This document shows, piece after piece, positions 6,975 through 13,697 of a DNA stretch of 16,310 nt; position 1 is the first letter of the stretch; each line of letters begins with the position of its first letter. The notes beneath the pieces are model-generated. The model was not told the DNA's origin and did not search any database. It was given only the letters and a program-made list of their open reading frames with translations. The translations under genes were made by a program, and so were the position numbers. Source of the stretch: an uncultured Coriobacteriales bacterium (GTDB lineage: Bacteria > Actinomycetota > Coriobacteriia > Coriobacteriales > UMGS124); contig CAIFEU010000053.1 in the NCBI GenBank assembly GCA_903789505.1, forward strand, positions 1-16,310, given 5' to 3'.

Positions 6975-7031
6975 GTCTTGCCTTTCTTTCCTACCCCGAA
7001 GGGCAAACCAGGCACACGCCGTCATGTGATG

Positions 7032-7064
7032 GCATGTGCAACAACATGCAATAGTTTAATTGCA
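7032..7064 (-). promoter_or_regulatory. Two adjoining inverted repeats at the start of the cspA leader
   Basis: GCATGT/ACATGC (7032-7037, 7044-7049) and TGCAAT/ATTGCA (7047-7052, 7059-7064) are perfect 6-bp arms with six-base spacers, and they share three bases. They fall in the first part of the predicted 87-base 5' leader, so the two stems exclude each other. Cold-shock mRNAs often have structured leaders that refold with temperature. That role here is inference. Confidence 0.4.
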
Positions 7065-7067
7065 CGA

Positions 7068-7096
7068 GGGATAGTCTACCCGTTACTCTTTCGCAA
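7068..7096 (-). promoter_or_regulatory. Putative cspA promoter
   Basis: On the minus strand TTGCGA (7096-7091) and TATCCC (7073-7068) are exactly 17 bases apart, in the locally AT-richer region upstream of cspA. The predicted transcript start near 7061 gives a leader of about 87 bases. Confidence 0.5.
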
Positions 7097-7211
7097 CGAA
7101 GCCACAAGCCAGAAGTTTTTGGATTTCCTCATGAGCGGTCGCACCGGACGGGCACGCGGCACTGCGCACACGAGGTCTCCTCCCCTCGCCCGCAGGTACC
7201 CCGCCAATCTC

Positions 7212-8057
7212 CTACCGTCCCGCCGACATGCGTGCACTCATGTCGACGGGCTTGGCGTTGTAGGGGGCCGTCGTCGCGAGCGCGTCCACGCCGGTGGCGG
7301 CGTAGGCACGCGCGTTGGACGGGTCTATCCCCCCGGAAGCGACCAGCGTGACGCGAGGGTCGATTGCGCGCAACTCCCGGACGAGGTCGGAGAGCTCCCC
7401 CACCGGGACCTTGTCCAGCTGGATGCCGTCTACGCCGCGCCTGGCGAGCTCCATCGCCTGCTCGGCGTTCGCCTCGACGAACAGCTTCTTCTCAACGCAC
7501 CTTGACCGCATCGAGTCGAGCATTTCGAGAAATCCCTCAAACCCTCCGCAGAACGCCGTGTGGTTCTCGAACACGAGGATGGTCTCGGACAGCCCCAGGC
7601 GGTGCGGCCATGCACCCCCTGCCATGACGGCATGCATGAGCAGGTCCTTGGCTCCCGGCATGCTCTTGCGCGTGGTCATGATCTCGCACCGGGGGTTGCC
7701 CGCGTGGGCCTCGTCGACCATCGCGCGCGTCTTGGTGGCGACAGCGCTCAGGTGGTCGAGCAGGTTGAGGCCGACCTTCCACGCCTTGTGGAGGCATTCA
7801 GCGCTTCCCCGTACCACCAGCAACTCCGCGCCGGCATCGACGCGCGCGCCCGGCGCCTCGGCCCAGCTGACCGCACACCCCAGACGCTGCGCGACGCGTG
7901 AGGCGTAGGGCGTGCCGGCGACGACGCAGCCCTCGCGCGTGAAGTAGCGCATGGTCCCCTGACGGTCCCCGATTCCCATGACCTCGGTCGTGAGGTCGAC
8001 GTAGGGAACGTCCTCGGCAATCAGCTCGTCGATGCGAGCGTCCGAAATCTGGAGCAT
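7212..8057 (-). CDS. modD: ModD/NadC-family phosphoribosyltransferase
   Basis: The 281 residues match the quinolinate phosphoribosyltransferase fold throughout. The ModD-type N-terminus EDVPYVDLTT is at 15-24. TTRKSMPGAK (128-137) carries the phosphoribosyl-binding Arg/Lys. AGGAWPHRLGLSE and VFENHTAFCGG follow, then VEANAEQ, LDKVPVGEL, ASGGID and the terminal APYNAKP. PHRLGLSETILVF and the ending match ModD better than NadC, whose equivalents are NHRYGL and KDNH. ModD is named for its association with molybdate transport operons; its reaction is not firmly established. No modABC genes are present. GGGGAGGGG precedes the ATG at 8057. It is the last gene of the minus-strand cluster, 155 bases after folD. 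The alternative is a divergent NadC making nicotinate mononucleotide, but no nadA or nadB is nearby. Confidence 0.85.
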   Translation of the reverse strand: MLQISDARIDELIAEDVPYVDLTTEVMGIGDRQGTMRYFTREGCVVAGTPYASRVAQRLGCAVSWAEAPGARVDAGAELLVVRGSAECLHKAWKVGLNLLDHLSAVATKTRAMVDEAHAGNPRCEIMTTRKSMPGAKDLLMHAVMAGGAWPHRLGLSETILVFENHTAFCGGFEGFLEMLDSMRSRCVEKKLFVEANAEQAMELARRGVDGIQLDKVPVGELSDLVRELRAIDPRVTLVASGGIDPSNARAYAATGVDALATTAPYNAKPVDMSARMSAGR

Positions 8058-8131
8058 CGCGTGCCCCTCCCCCTTGTTGACCCGGCGGCTTCACGCCGGT
8101 CCCCTTCCGCTCTGTCGGTAACGCATGCACA

Positions 8132-8149
8132 GGGAGAGACGCCTCTCCC
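8132..8149 (-). terminator. Hairpin between folD and modD, possible attenuator
   Basis: GGGAGAG and CTCTCCC (8132-8138, 8143-8149) form a perfect 7-bp stem with an ACGC loop. Nearby 8161-8175 and 8085-8100 can also fold. There is no T-run, so partial termination or mRNA processing between folD and modD is possible but unproven. Confidence 0.3.
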
Positions 8150-8212
8150 GCACCAGGGGCGGCGCGCCCCGAGACTCCGGAAGGGACGCGCCACCCCCCG
8201 ACTTCGCGGCGG

Positions 8213-9082
8213 TTAGCGGGGCCACTCCCCTGGAAGCCCCGCCAGTCGCTCGGCGGCTGCGACGGTGTTGAGCATGAGCATCGCGCGCGTCATGGGACCG
8301 ACGCCCCCCGGCACGGGCGTTATCGCGCTCGCGACCGGCTCGACCTCGTCGAAGTCGACGTCGCCGCACAGCCTGCCTTCCTCGTCGCGGTTCATGCCCA
8401 CGTCGATGACGACCGCGCCCGGCCGCATCCAGTCGGCCTTCACCAGCCTTGGCCGACCGATGGCGCTGATGACGATGTCCGCGCGCTGCGCGGTCTCGGC
8501 CTTGTGCGGCGTGCGGCTGTGGCAGATCGTCACCGTGGCGTCATGCTCGGTGAGCATCAGAACCATCGGCTTGCCCACCAGCACCGAGCGGCCGAACACC
8601 GCCACCTCCTTGCCGGCGGGGTCGATATCGTACTCGCGCAGCAGGCGCATGACGCCCGCCGGCGTGCAGGGGCGCGGCCCGGGCAGCCCCAGCACGAGCC
8701 TTCCCAGGTTGACCGGGTGCAGGCCGTCCACGTCCTTCTCCGGGGAGATGTGCTGAATCGCCTGCTGCGCATCGATGTGCGCAGGCAGCGGCATCTGCAC
8801 GAGGATGCCGCTGACAGCCGGGTCGACGTTGAGCCGGTCGAGCAGGTCCTCGAGCTCTTCCTGGGTCGTCGTCGCGGGCAGGTCGTAGTCGTGCGTCTCG
8901 ATGCCGCATGCGGCGCAGTCCTTGCGCTTGTTGCGCACGTACACCTGGCTCGCGGGGTCGTCCCCCACCAGAATCACCGCGAGCCCGCAACGCCTGCCGC
9001 GCGCGGTGAGGCGCTCGACGCGCTGGCGGGCCTCCTCGCGGACCTTCTGCGCAACGGCCTTGCCGTCCAGTATCGTCGCCAT
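8213..9082 (-). CDS. folD: Bifunctional methylenetetrahydrofolate dehydrogenase/cyclohydrolase FolD
   Basis: This cytoplasmic enzyme interconverts 5,10-methylene-, 5,10-methenyl- and 10-formyl-tetrahydrofolate using NAD(P). The 289 residues are the usual FolD length. Visible are GDDPASQVYVRNKRK with catalytic Lys52 and Tyr48, the VQMPLP loop (Gln96), PEKDVDGLHPVN (Asp119), PCTPAG, the dinucleotide-binding GRSVLVGKP, ADIVISAIGRP, and the C-terminal signature TPVPGGVGPMT. The ATG at 9082 overlaps the fhs stop in a TGATG arrangement, indicating translational coupling. A longer frame upstream only shadows fhs. With fhs it forms the route from formate to methylene-THF for purine, thymidylate and serine synthesis. 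Confidence 0.97.
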   Translation of the reverse strand: MATILDGKAVAQKVREEARQRVERLTARGRRCGLAVILVGDDPASQVYVRNKRKDCAACGIETHDYDLPATTTQEELEDLLDRLNVDPAVSGILVQMPLPAHIDAQQAIQHISPEKDVDGLHPVNLGRLVLGLPGPRPCTPAGVMRLLREYDIDPAGKEVAVFGRSVLVGKPMVLMLTEHDATVTICHSRTPHKAETAQRADIVISAIGRPRLVKADWMRPGAVVIDVGMNRDEEGRLCGDVDFDEVEPVASAITPVPGGVGPMTRAMLMLNTVAAAERLAGLPGEWPR

Positions 9083-10761
9083 CAGAACAGCCCCGAGATC
9101 TTGCCGGAGTCGTCGACGTCGATGCGCTCCGCCGCCGGGTGCTTGGGCAGGCCGGGCATCGTCATGATCGCCCCGGTCAGGGCCACGACGAAGCCCGCCC
9201 CCGCGCTCACCTTGAGCTCCCTTACCGTGATGCGGAAGTGCTCGGGCGCGCCCAGGCGAGTCGCGTCGTCGGTGAAGGAGTACTGGGTCTTCGCGATGCA
9301 CACCGGCAGCCGGTCGAAGCCGTTCTCGGCGAGCTGCGCCAGCTGCTTCTCCGCCTGGGGGGTGAAGTCGACGCCGTCGGCGTGGTAGATGCGCTTCGCG
9401 ACCGCCTCTATGGCCTCGCGGACCGGGGTGCCGGTCTCGTAGGAGTACGCGAAGTCGGAGGGCTCGTCCACCAGGCGCAGCACCTCCTGCGCCAGCTCCT
9501 CGCCGCCGACGCCGCCCTTGGCCCACACCTCCGACAGGCGCACGTTGACCCCGAGCTCACGGCACGTGCGCTCCACGAGGTCGAGCTCCGCCTGCGTGTC
9601 GGTGGGGAAGCGGTTGATCGCGACGACGCACGGGAGGTGGTAGACGTCGCGGATGTTGCCGACGTGACGCAGCAGGTTGGGGATGCCTGCCTCGAGCGCC
9701 TTCAGGTTCTCCTCGCCGAGGTCGGCCTTGGCGACGCCGCCGTTGTACTTGAGCGCGCGGACCGTGGCGACGACCACCACGGCGTCGGGCCTGATGCCCG
9801 CCATGCGGCACTTGATGTCGCAGAACTTCTCCGCTCCCAGGTCGGCGCCGAATCCCGCCTCGGTGACGACGATGTCGCCGTAGTGCATCGCCATGCGCGT
9901 CGCCATGACCGAGTTGCACCCGTGGGCGATGTTGGCGAAGGGGCCGCCGTGGACGAATGCCGGGGTCCCCTCGAGCGTCTGGACCAGGTTGGGCTTGAGG
10001 GCGTCCTTGAGCAGCGCCGCCATGGCGCCCTGAGCCTTGAGCTGTCCTGCCGTGACGGGGCGCTGGTCGTAGGTGTAGCCCACCACGATGCGCGCCAGGC
10101 GCTCCTTGAGGTCGCTGACCGAGCTTGCGAGGCACAGGACGGCCATGACCTCGGAGGCTACGGTGATGTCGTAGGAGTCCTCGCGCGTGACCCCGTCGGC
10201 GACGCCGCCCAGGCCGTCCACGACGTGGCGGAGCTGGCGGTCGTTCATGTCGACGCAGCGGTGCCAGGTGATGCGGCGCGGGTCGATGCCGAGCTCGTTG
10301 CCTTGCTTGATGTGGTTGTCGATCATCGCCGCGAGCAGGTTGTTGGCGGCGCCGATGGCGTGGAAGTCGCCGGTGAAGTGCAGGTTGATGTCCTCCATCG
10401 GGATGACCTGCGCGTACCCACCGCCCGCGGCGCCGCCCTTGATGCCGAACACCGGCCCCAGGCTCGGCTCGCGCAGCGCGACGACGGCCTTGTGGCCCAG
10501 GCGGCGCAGGGCGTCGGAGAGCCCGATCGTCGTCGTGGTCTTGCCCTCGCCCGCGGGCGTGGGGTTGATGGCCGTGACGAGGACGAGCTTGGCGGGTGAG
10601 GAAGGCTCCTCGCTCAGGACGTTGTAGTCGACCTTGGCCTTGTCATGGCCGTACGGGATGAGGTGGGCGTCGTCGATGCCGAGCTCGGCAGCGACCTCCT
10701 CGATTCTGCGTGGTTTGACGGACTGGGCTATCTCGATGTCACTGAGCATTCGCTCCCCCAT
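9082..10761 (-). CDS. fhs: Formate-tetrahydrofolate ligase
   Basis: This enzyme joins formate to tetrahydrofolate using ATP, giving 10-formyl-THF. The 559 residues match clostridial and Moorella enzymes end to end. Present are SDIEIAQ near the start, the P-loop NPTPAGEGKTTTT (66-78), REPSLGPVFGIKGGAAGGGYAQV, HFTGDFHAIGAANNLLAA, FVHGGPFANIAHGCNS, EAGFGADLGAEKF, SEVWAKGG, and PGLPK near the end. The listed ATG at 10761 is preceded by GCGAGAG. An ATG four codons on (10749), just after GGGGGAGCGA, is an equally good start. The stop overlaps folD; the small upstream gene ends 14 bases before. Fhs is common in anaerobes that capture formate. Confidence 0.98.
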   Translation of the reverse strand: MGERMLSDIEIAQSVKPRRIEEVAAELGIDDAHLIPYGHDKAKVDYNVLSEEPSSPAKLVLVTAINPTPAGEGKTTTTIGLSDALRRLGHKAVVALREPSLGPVFGIKGGAAGGGYAQVIPMEDINLHFTGDFHAIGAANNLLAAMIDNHIKQGNELGIDPRRITWHRCVDMNDRQLRHVVDGLGGVADGVTREDSYDITVASEVMAVLCLASSVSDLKERLARIVVGYTYDQRPVTAGQLKAQGAMAALLKDALKPNLVQTLEGTPAFVHGGPFANIAHGCNSVMATRMAMHYGDIVVTEAGFGADLGAEKFCDIKCRMAGIRPDAVVVVATVRALKYNGGVAKADLGEENLKALEAGIPNLLRHVGNIRDVYHLPCVVAINRFPTDTQAELDLVERTCRELGVNVRLSEVWAKGGVGGEELAQEVLRLVDEPSDFAYSYETGTPVREAIEAVAKRIYHADGVDFTPQAEKQLAQLAENGFDRLPVCIAKTQYSFTDDATRLGAPEHFRITVRELKVSAGAGFVVALTGAIMTMPGLPKHPAAERIDVDDSGKISGLF

Positions 10762-10775
10762 CTCTCGCGGACAAC

Positions 10776-11189
10776 CTACTCGGAATCCGACGGCGACGCG
10801 TCGCGCTCCTCACGAGCATCTTGCACTTCCGGAGGGACCTCCGTCTCCGGGAAACCGTACGCGTCGGCAATCGCGCGCGCCTGGGCCCTCCGGACGTCTG
10901 CGAGGGCGGAGTTCTCCACACCGCATACATCAGCCATGCGCTGAAGCGTGTAGACCATGTACACGGCGAGCTTCTCGTCGACCGCGGAGATCTGCATCAT
11001 CGTCACGAGCGACGACGGCGAGAGCTCCAGGACCGCATCGGCGGGCATGTCGAGAATGCGGCCCACGATGTCTCCGTAGGTATCCATCGCGCTGACCGAC
11101 AGGCCGCCATGCCCCTCCAGCTCGGTCTGCGTGAGCGACTCGGTGAAGCTCGTAATCATCGACAGCAGGTAGTCGTTCCTGATCGCCAT
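10776..11189 (-). CDS. Small conserved-looking helical protein of unknown function (possibly DUF6483-like)
   Basis: The 137-residue product begins MAIRNDYLLSMITSF and looks largely helical, with no membrane segment or signal peptide. Its N-terminus (RxDYLxxMI) recalls the DUF6483 family from memory, unverified. Residues about 48-90 contain alternating hydrophobic helices (LELSPSSLVTMMQI, LAVYMVYTLQRMADV). The last 20 residues are acidic and probably disordered. GGAGG at good spacing precedes the ATG at 11189, so it is a real gene. It lies 97 bases after ruvB and 14 bases before fhs, suggesting co-transcription with the folate genes. I cannot assign a function. No metal-binding or catalytic pattern stands out. 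Confidence 0.8.
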   Translation of the reverse strand: MAIRNDYLLSMITSFTESLTQTELEGHGGLSVSAMDTYGDIVGRILDMPADAVLELSPSSLVTMMQISAVDEKLAVYMVYTLQRMADVCGVENSALADVRRAQARAIADAYGFPETEVPPEVQDAREERDASPSDSE

Positions 11190-11238
11190 GCGTCATCCTC
11201 CCTCGTCTGGACGTGTGCCTTCGGCCTGCGGACGAGGA

Positions 11239-11266
11239 CGCCGGTCGGGGCAAAGCCGCACCGGCG
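11239..11266 (-). terminator. Hairpin between ruvB and the small gene, possible partial terminator
   Basis: CGCCGGT (11239-11245) and ACCGGCG (11260-11266) pair perfectly, and the loop can add a GGC/GCC stem. No T-run follows on the minus strand. It could attenuate read-through from the SOS-controlled ruvCAB genes into the folate genes. Confidence 0.35.
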
Positions 11267-11286
11267 CCCGCGTGGGCAACTGCCGC

Positions 11287-12360
11287 TCACGTCGCGTCCC
11301 CCAGGGGGACCCCCAGGTGGTCGTACGCGCGCGCCGTGGCTATGCGCCCCTTGGGCGTGCGGTTGATGAAGCCGAGCTGCAGCAGGTAGGGCTCGTACAC
11401 CTCCTCGAGCGTGGACTCGTCCTCCCCCACGGCGCTCGCGAGCGTCGAGAGGCCGACCGGCTTGCCCTGGAAGGTGACGACGAGCGTCTCGAGGATCCTG
11501 TTGTCCATCCAGTCCAGGCCGGCGGGGTCCACCTCGAAGAAGTCCATGGCCTCAAGCGCCACCTCACGCGTGATGTCGCCGCCGTGGCGCACCTGCGCAT
11601 AGTCGCGGACGCGCTTGAGCAGGCGGTTCGCGAGCCTCGGCGTGCCGCGGCTGCGCGACGAGATCTCGGCCGCGGCCTGGTCGTCAATCGTGACGTTCAG
11701 AATCCTGGCGGAGCGCCTCACGATCTGCGAGAGCTCGTCGGCGGTGTAATAGTCGAGGCGCTCGGGGTTGCATCGGTCGCGCAGCGGCGTCGTGAGCAGG
11801 CCCGAGCGGGTTGTGGCCCCGATCAGCGTGAAGCGCGGGACGTCCAGGCGCATCGCGCGCGCCGCGGGCCCCTTGCCGATGACGATGTCGTACTTGAAGT
11901 CCTCCATCGCCGGGTACAGCTTCTCCTCTACCTGGTGGGGAAGGCGGTGTATCTCGTCGACGAACAGGATGTCGCCCTCGTTGAGGTTCGTCAGAATCGC
12001 CGCGAGGTCGCCCTCCCGGCCGATCGCCGGCCCCGACGTCGTCTTCATCTGAGCGCCCATCTCGTTGGCGATGACCCCCGCCAGCGTCGTCTTGCCCAGC
12101 CCGGGCGGACCATAGAACAGGAGATGGTCCAGCGGCTCGTGGCGCTCCTTGGCGGCGGCGATCGCCACGCGCATCTTCTGCTTGAGGCGCGACTGGCCGA
12201 TGTACTCGTCGAGCGTCTGCGGCCTGAGCGAGCGCTCCGCCTCCAGGTCGTCCTCCGTGAGGTCGGACGTCACGAAGCGCTCCGCTCCCTTGCGCGAGCG
12301 CGGGTCATCCTGGGTCTCGGGGCTCTCCTCCCACAGGTCGTCCTTGTCAGATTCCCACAT
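11287..12360 (-). CDS. ruvB: Holliday junction branch-migration ATPase RuvB
   Basis: RuvB is the AAA+ motor that drives Holliday junction migration with RuvA. The 357 residues include Walker A GPPGLGKTT (84-92), Walker B DEIHR (135-139), sensor 1 GATTRSG and the PLRDRC region carrying the arginine finger. The C-terminal winged-helix domain has RSRGTPRLANRLL and FINRTPKGR. An acidic, Asp/Glu-rich extension of about 40 residues precedes the conserved RPQTLDEYIGQ block. The ATG overlaps the ruvA stop by one base (TGATG), so translation is coupled. It is the third gene of a classical ruvC-ruvA-ruvB cluster. Confidence 0.98.
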   Translation of the reverse strand: MWESDKDDLWEESPETQDDPRSRKGAERFVTSDLTEDDLEAERSLRPQTLDEYIGQSRLKQKMRVAIAAAKERHEPLDHLLFYGPPGLGKTTLAGVIANEMGAQMKTTSGPAIGREGDLAAILTNLNEGDILFVDEIHRLPHQVEEKLYPAMEDFKYDIVIGKGPAARAMRLDVPRFTLIGATTRSGLLTTPLRDRCNPERLDYYTADELSQIVRRSARILNVTIDDQAAAEISSRSRGTPRLANRLLKRVRDYAQVRHGGDITREVALEAMDFFEVDPAGLDWMDNRILETLVVTFQGKPVGLSTLASAVGEDESTLEEVYEPYLLQLGFINRTPKGRIATARAYDHLGVPLGDAT

Positions 12361-12968
12361 CAGCCGTTACTCCCCAGGCGCTTGAGCGCATACTTGATCG
12401 CCGCCTCCGTGTCCTCACGTCCCCCATCATAGCCACGCAGCGAGAGCTCGGCCTCCTGGGGCGAAAAGCCCATGGACAGCAGCGCCGCCGTCGCCTCGTC
12501 GACCGCGCGCGGGGAGGCCGTCGCGCCCGGCAGCGAGCCGCCCGGCGCCGAGGCGAGGTCGTCCTTGAACTTGTCGCGCAGCTCGACCAGCATGCGCTGG
12601 GCGGTCTTCTTGCCCACGCCGCTGACCGCGGTCATGCGCCCCTCGTCGCCCGAGACGACGACCGAGCGCAGCTCTCCCGGCCCGTAGGTGCTCAGGACCG
12701 AGAGCGCGAGCTTGGGCCCGACGCCGCTGACCGAGATCAGGTGGACGAACGCCGTGCGCTCCTCGGGGGACGAAAAGCCGAAGAGCTGGAGCGCGTCCTC
12801 GCGCACCTGCAGGTACGTGTAGACCTTGACGCGCTCCTCGCTGCCCGGCGCCGGCAGCGCCGAAGCCGTCGCGACGGAGACGCCACACTCGTAGCCGACG
12901 CCGCCGACGTCGATGACGACGCTGGACATCGTCTTCTCCGCCACCGTCCCCCGCAGGAAAGAGATCAT
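12360..12968 (-). CDS. ruvA: Holliday junction DNA-binding protein RuvA
   Basis: RuvA binds four-way junctions as a tetramer and loads RuvB. The 202 residues begin MISFLRGTV (OB-fold domain I). Domain II has two helix-hairpin-helix motifs, VSGVGPKLALSVLS and VSGVGKKTAQRML. The C-terminal RuvB-contacting domain III contains LLSMGFSPQEAE and ends AIKYALKRLG. The linker (about 145-160) is Ala/Pro/Gly-rich. The start at 12968 follows GAGG at eight bases and overlaps the ruvC stop by four bases (ATGA). The 27-residue upstream extension merely overlaps ruvC. Confidence 0.97.
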   Translation of the reverse strand: MISFLRGTVAEKTMSSVVIDVGGVGYECGVSVATASALPAPGSEERVKVYTYLQVREDALQLFGFSSPEERTAFVHLISVSGVGPKLALSVLSTYGPGELRSVVVSGDEGRMTAVSGVGKKTAQRMLVELRDKFKDDLASAPGGSLPGATASPRAVDEATAALLSMGFSPQEAELSLRGYDGGREDTEAAIKYALKRLGSNG

Positions 12969-13516
12969 GATGGAAGCCTCGTTCCTCTCTGCGCGTAGTT
13001 CATCGCGGCGACGTGGTCGATGTGCTGGACGTGGCCGAAGTCGCGCCACCTCACCAGGTGCACGTGGCAGATCGCGGCGGCGAGTGCGTCGGCGCAGTGG
13101 TCAGGGCGCGGCTCCTCCTTGAGGCGCAGCAGCGTCTTGACCATGTACTGGACCTGCCCCTTGTCCGCCGCACCGGTGCCGACGACGGCCTGCTTGATCT
13201 GCATCGGCGTGTACTCGCCCGTCTCAAGCCCGCAGTTGGCGCAGGCCACCAGCGCCGCGCCGCGCGCCTCGGCGGTCTTGACGGCGCTCTTGGAGTTGGC
13301 GCTGAAGAAGATCTCCTCGATGGCGACCTCCGTGGGGTGATAGCGCCTGATGACCCGGTCGATGCCGTCGAAGATGTGCTGGAGGCGATGGGAGATGTCC
13401 TCCTGCTTCTCCGTGTGTATGCACCCGTAGGCGCGCGCCCGGCACTCCGTGCCGCGTGCCTCGATCACGCCCCAGCCCGTGTTCGCCAGGCCGGGGTCGA
13501 TTCCCAGGACGACCAT
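12965..13516 (-). CDS. ruvC: Holliday junction resolvase RuvC
   Basis: RuvC is the endonuclease that cuts RuvAB-bound Holliday junctions. The 183 residues have the RNase H-like fold and its acidic site: D7 in GIDPGLANTGWG, E67 in IEEIFFSANSKSA, and H140 with D143 in PDHCADALAAA. The His/Asp pair matches the Thermus-type arrangement. MQIKQAVVG and ADKGQVQYMV are also typical. The ruvA start overlaps the stop. A TATAGT -10 and a LexA-type palindrome lie 30-47 bases upstream, so the operon is probably DNA-damage induced. Confidence 0.97.
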   Translation of the reverse strand: MVVLGIDPGLANTGWGVIEARGTECRARAYGCIHTEKQEDISHRLQHIFDGIDRVIRRYHPTEVAIEEIFFSANSKSAVKTAEARGAALVACANCGLETGEYTPMQIKQAVVGTGAADKGQVQYMVKTLLRLKEEPRPDHCADALAAAICHVHLVRWRDFGHVQHIDHVAAMNYAQRGTRLPS

Positions 13517-13545
13517 CGCCCGCCCACCGCCTCTCGCACGGTCCG

Positions 13546-13564
13546 ACTATAGAACGTCTGTTCT
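13546..13564 (-). promoter_or_regulatory. ruvCAB promoter -10 with LexA/SOS-box-like operator
   Basis: On the minus strand AGAACAGACGTTCT (13564-13551) is a palindrome with 5-bp arms and a four-base spacer. It matches 12 of 14 positions of the Gram-positive LexA consensus CGAACRNRYGTTYC and all core GAAC-N4-GTTC positions. TATAGT (13551-13546) abuts it as a near-consensus -10, so bound repressor would block RNA polymerase. No good -35 is visible. Control of ruv genes by LexA is well known. Confidence 0.75.
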
Positions 13565-13629
13565 TTTTTACCACAGATGGGCCCGCCGTGCCATGGGAGC
13601 GACGACGCATCCGCGAACCCCCCATAGAG

Positions 13630-13655
13630 GGGCGCGGAGCCGCCGCCCCGCGCCC
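13630..13655 (-). terminator. GC-rich hairpin after the MoeA-like gene, possible terminator
   Basis: GGGCGCGG (13630-13637) and CCGCGCCC (13648-13655) pair perfectly around a 10-base loop, about 40 bases beyond the stop of the MoeA-like gene and before the ruvC promoter. No adjoining T-run exists on the minus strand, although a run of six A lies further on, next to the LexA box. Confidence 0.4.
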
Positions 13656-13697
13656 GCAACGTCGGCCCCGGACGGGCGGGACGTGCCCGAGGTTGGC

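Noticed and set aside
9083..9526. N-terminal extension of FolD giving a 437-residue frame
   Set aside because: It overlaps fhs out of frame. FolD family proteins start at the ATG at 9082, and the TGATG overlap with fhs explains the junction.
9139..10599. Plus-strand 486-codon frame opposite fhs
   Set aside because: Its composition is the antisense shadow of the unmistakable fhs gene.
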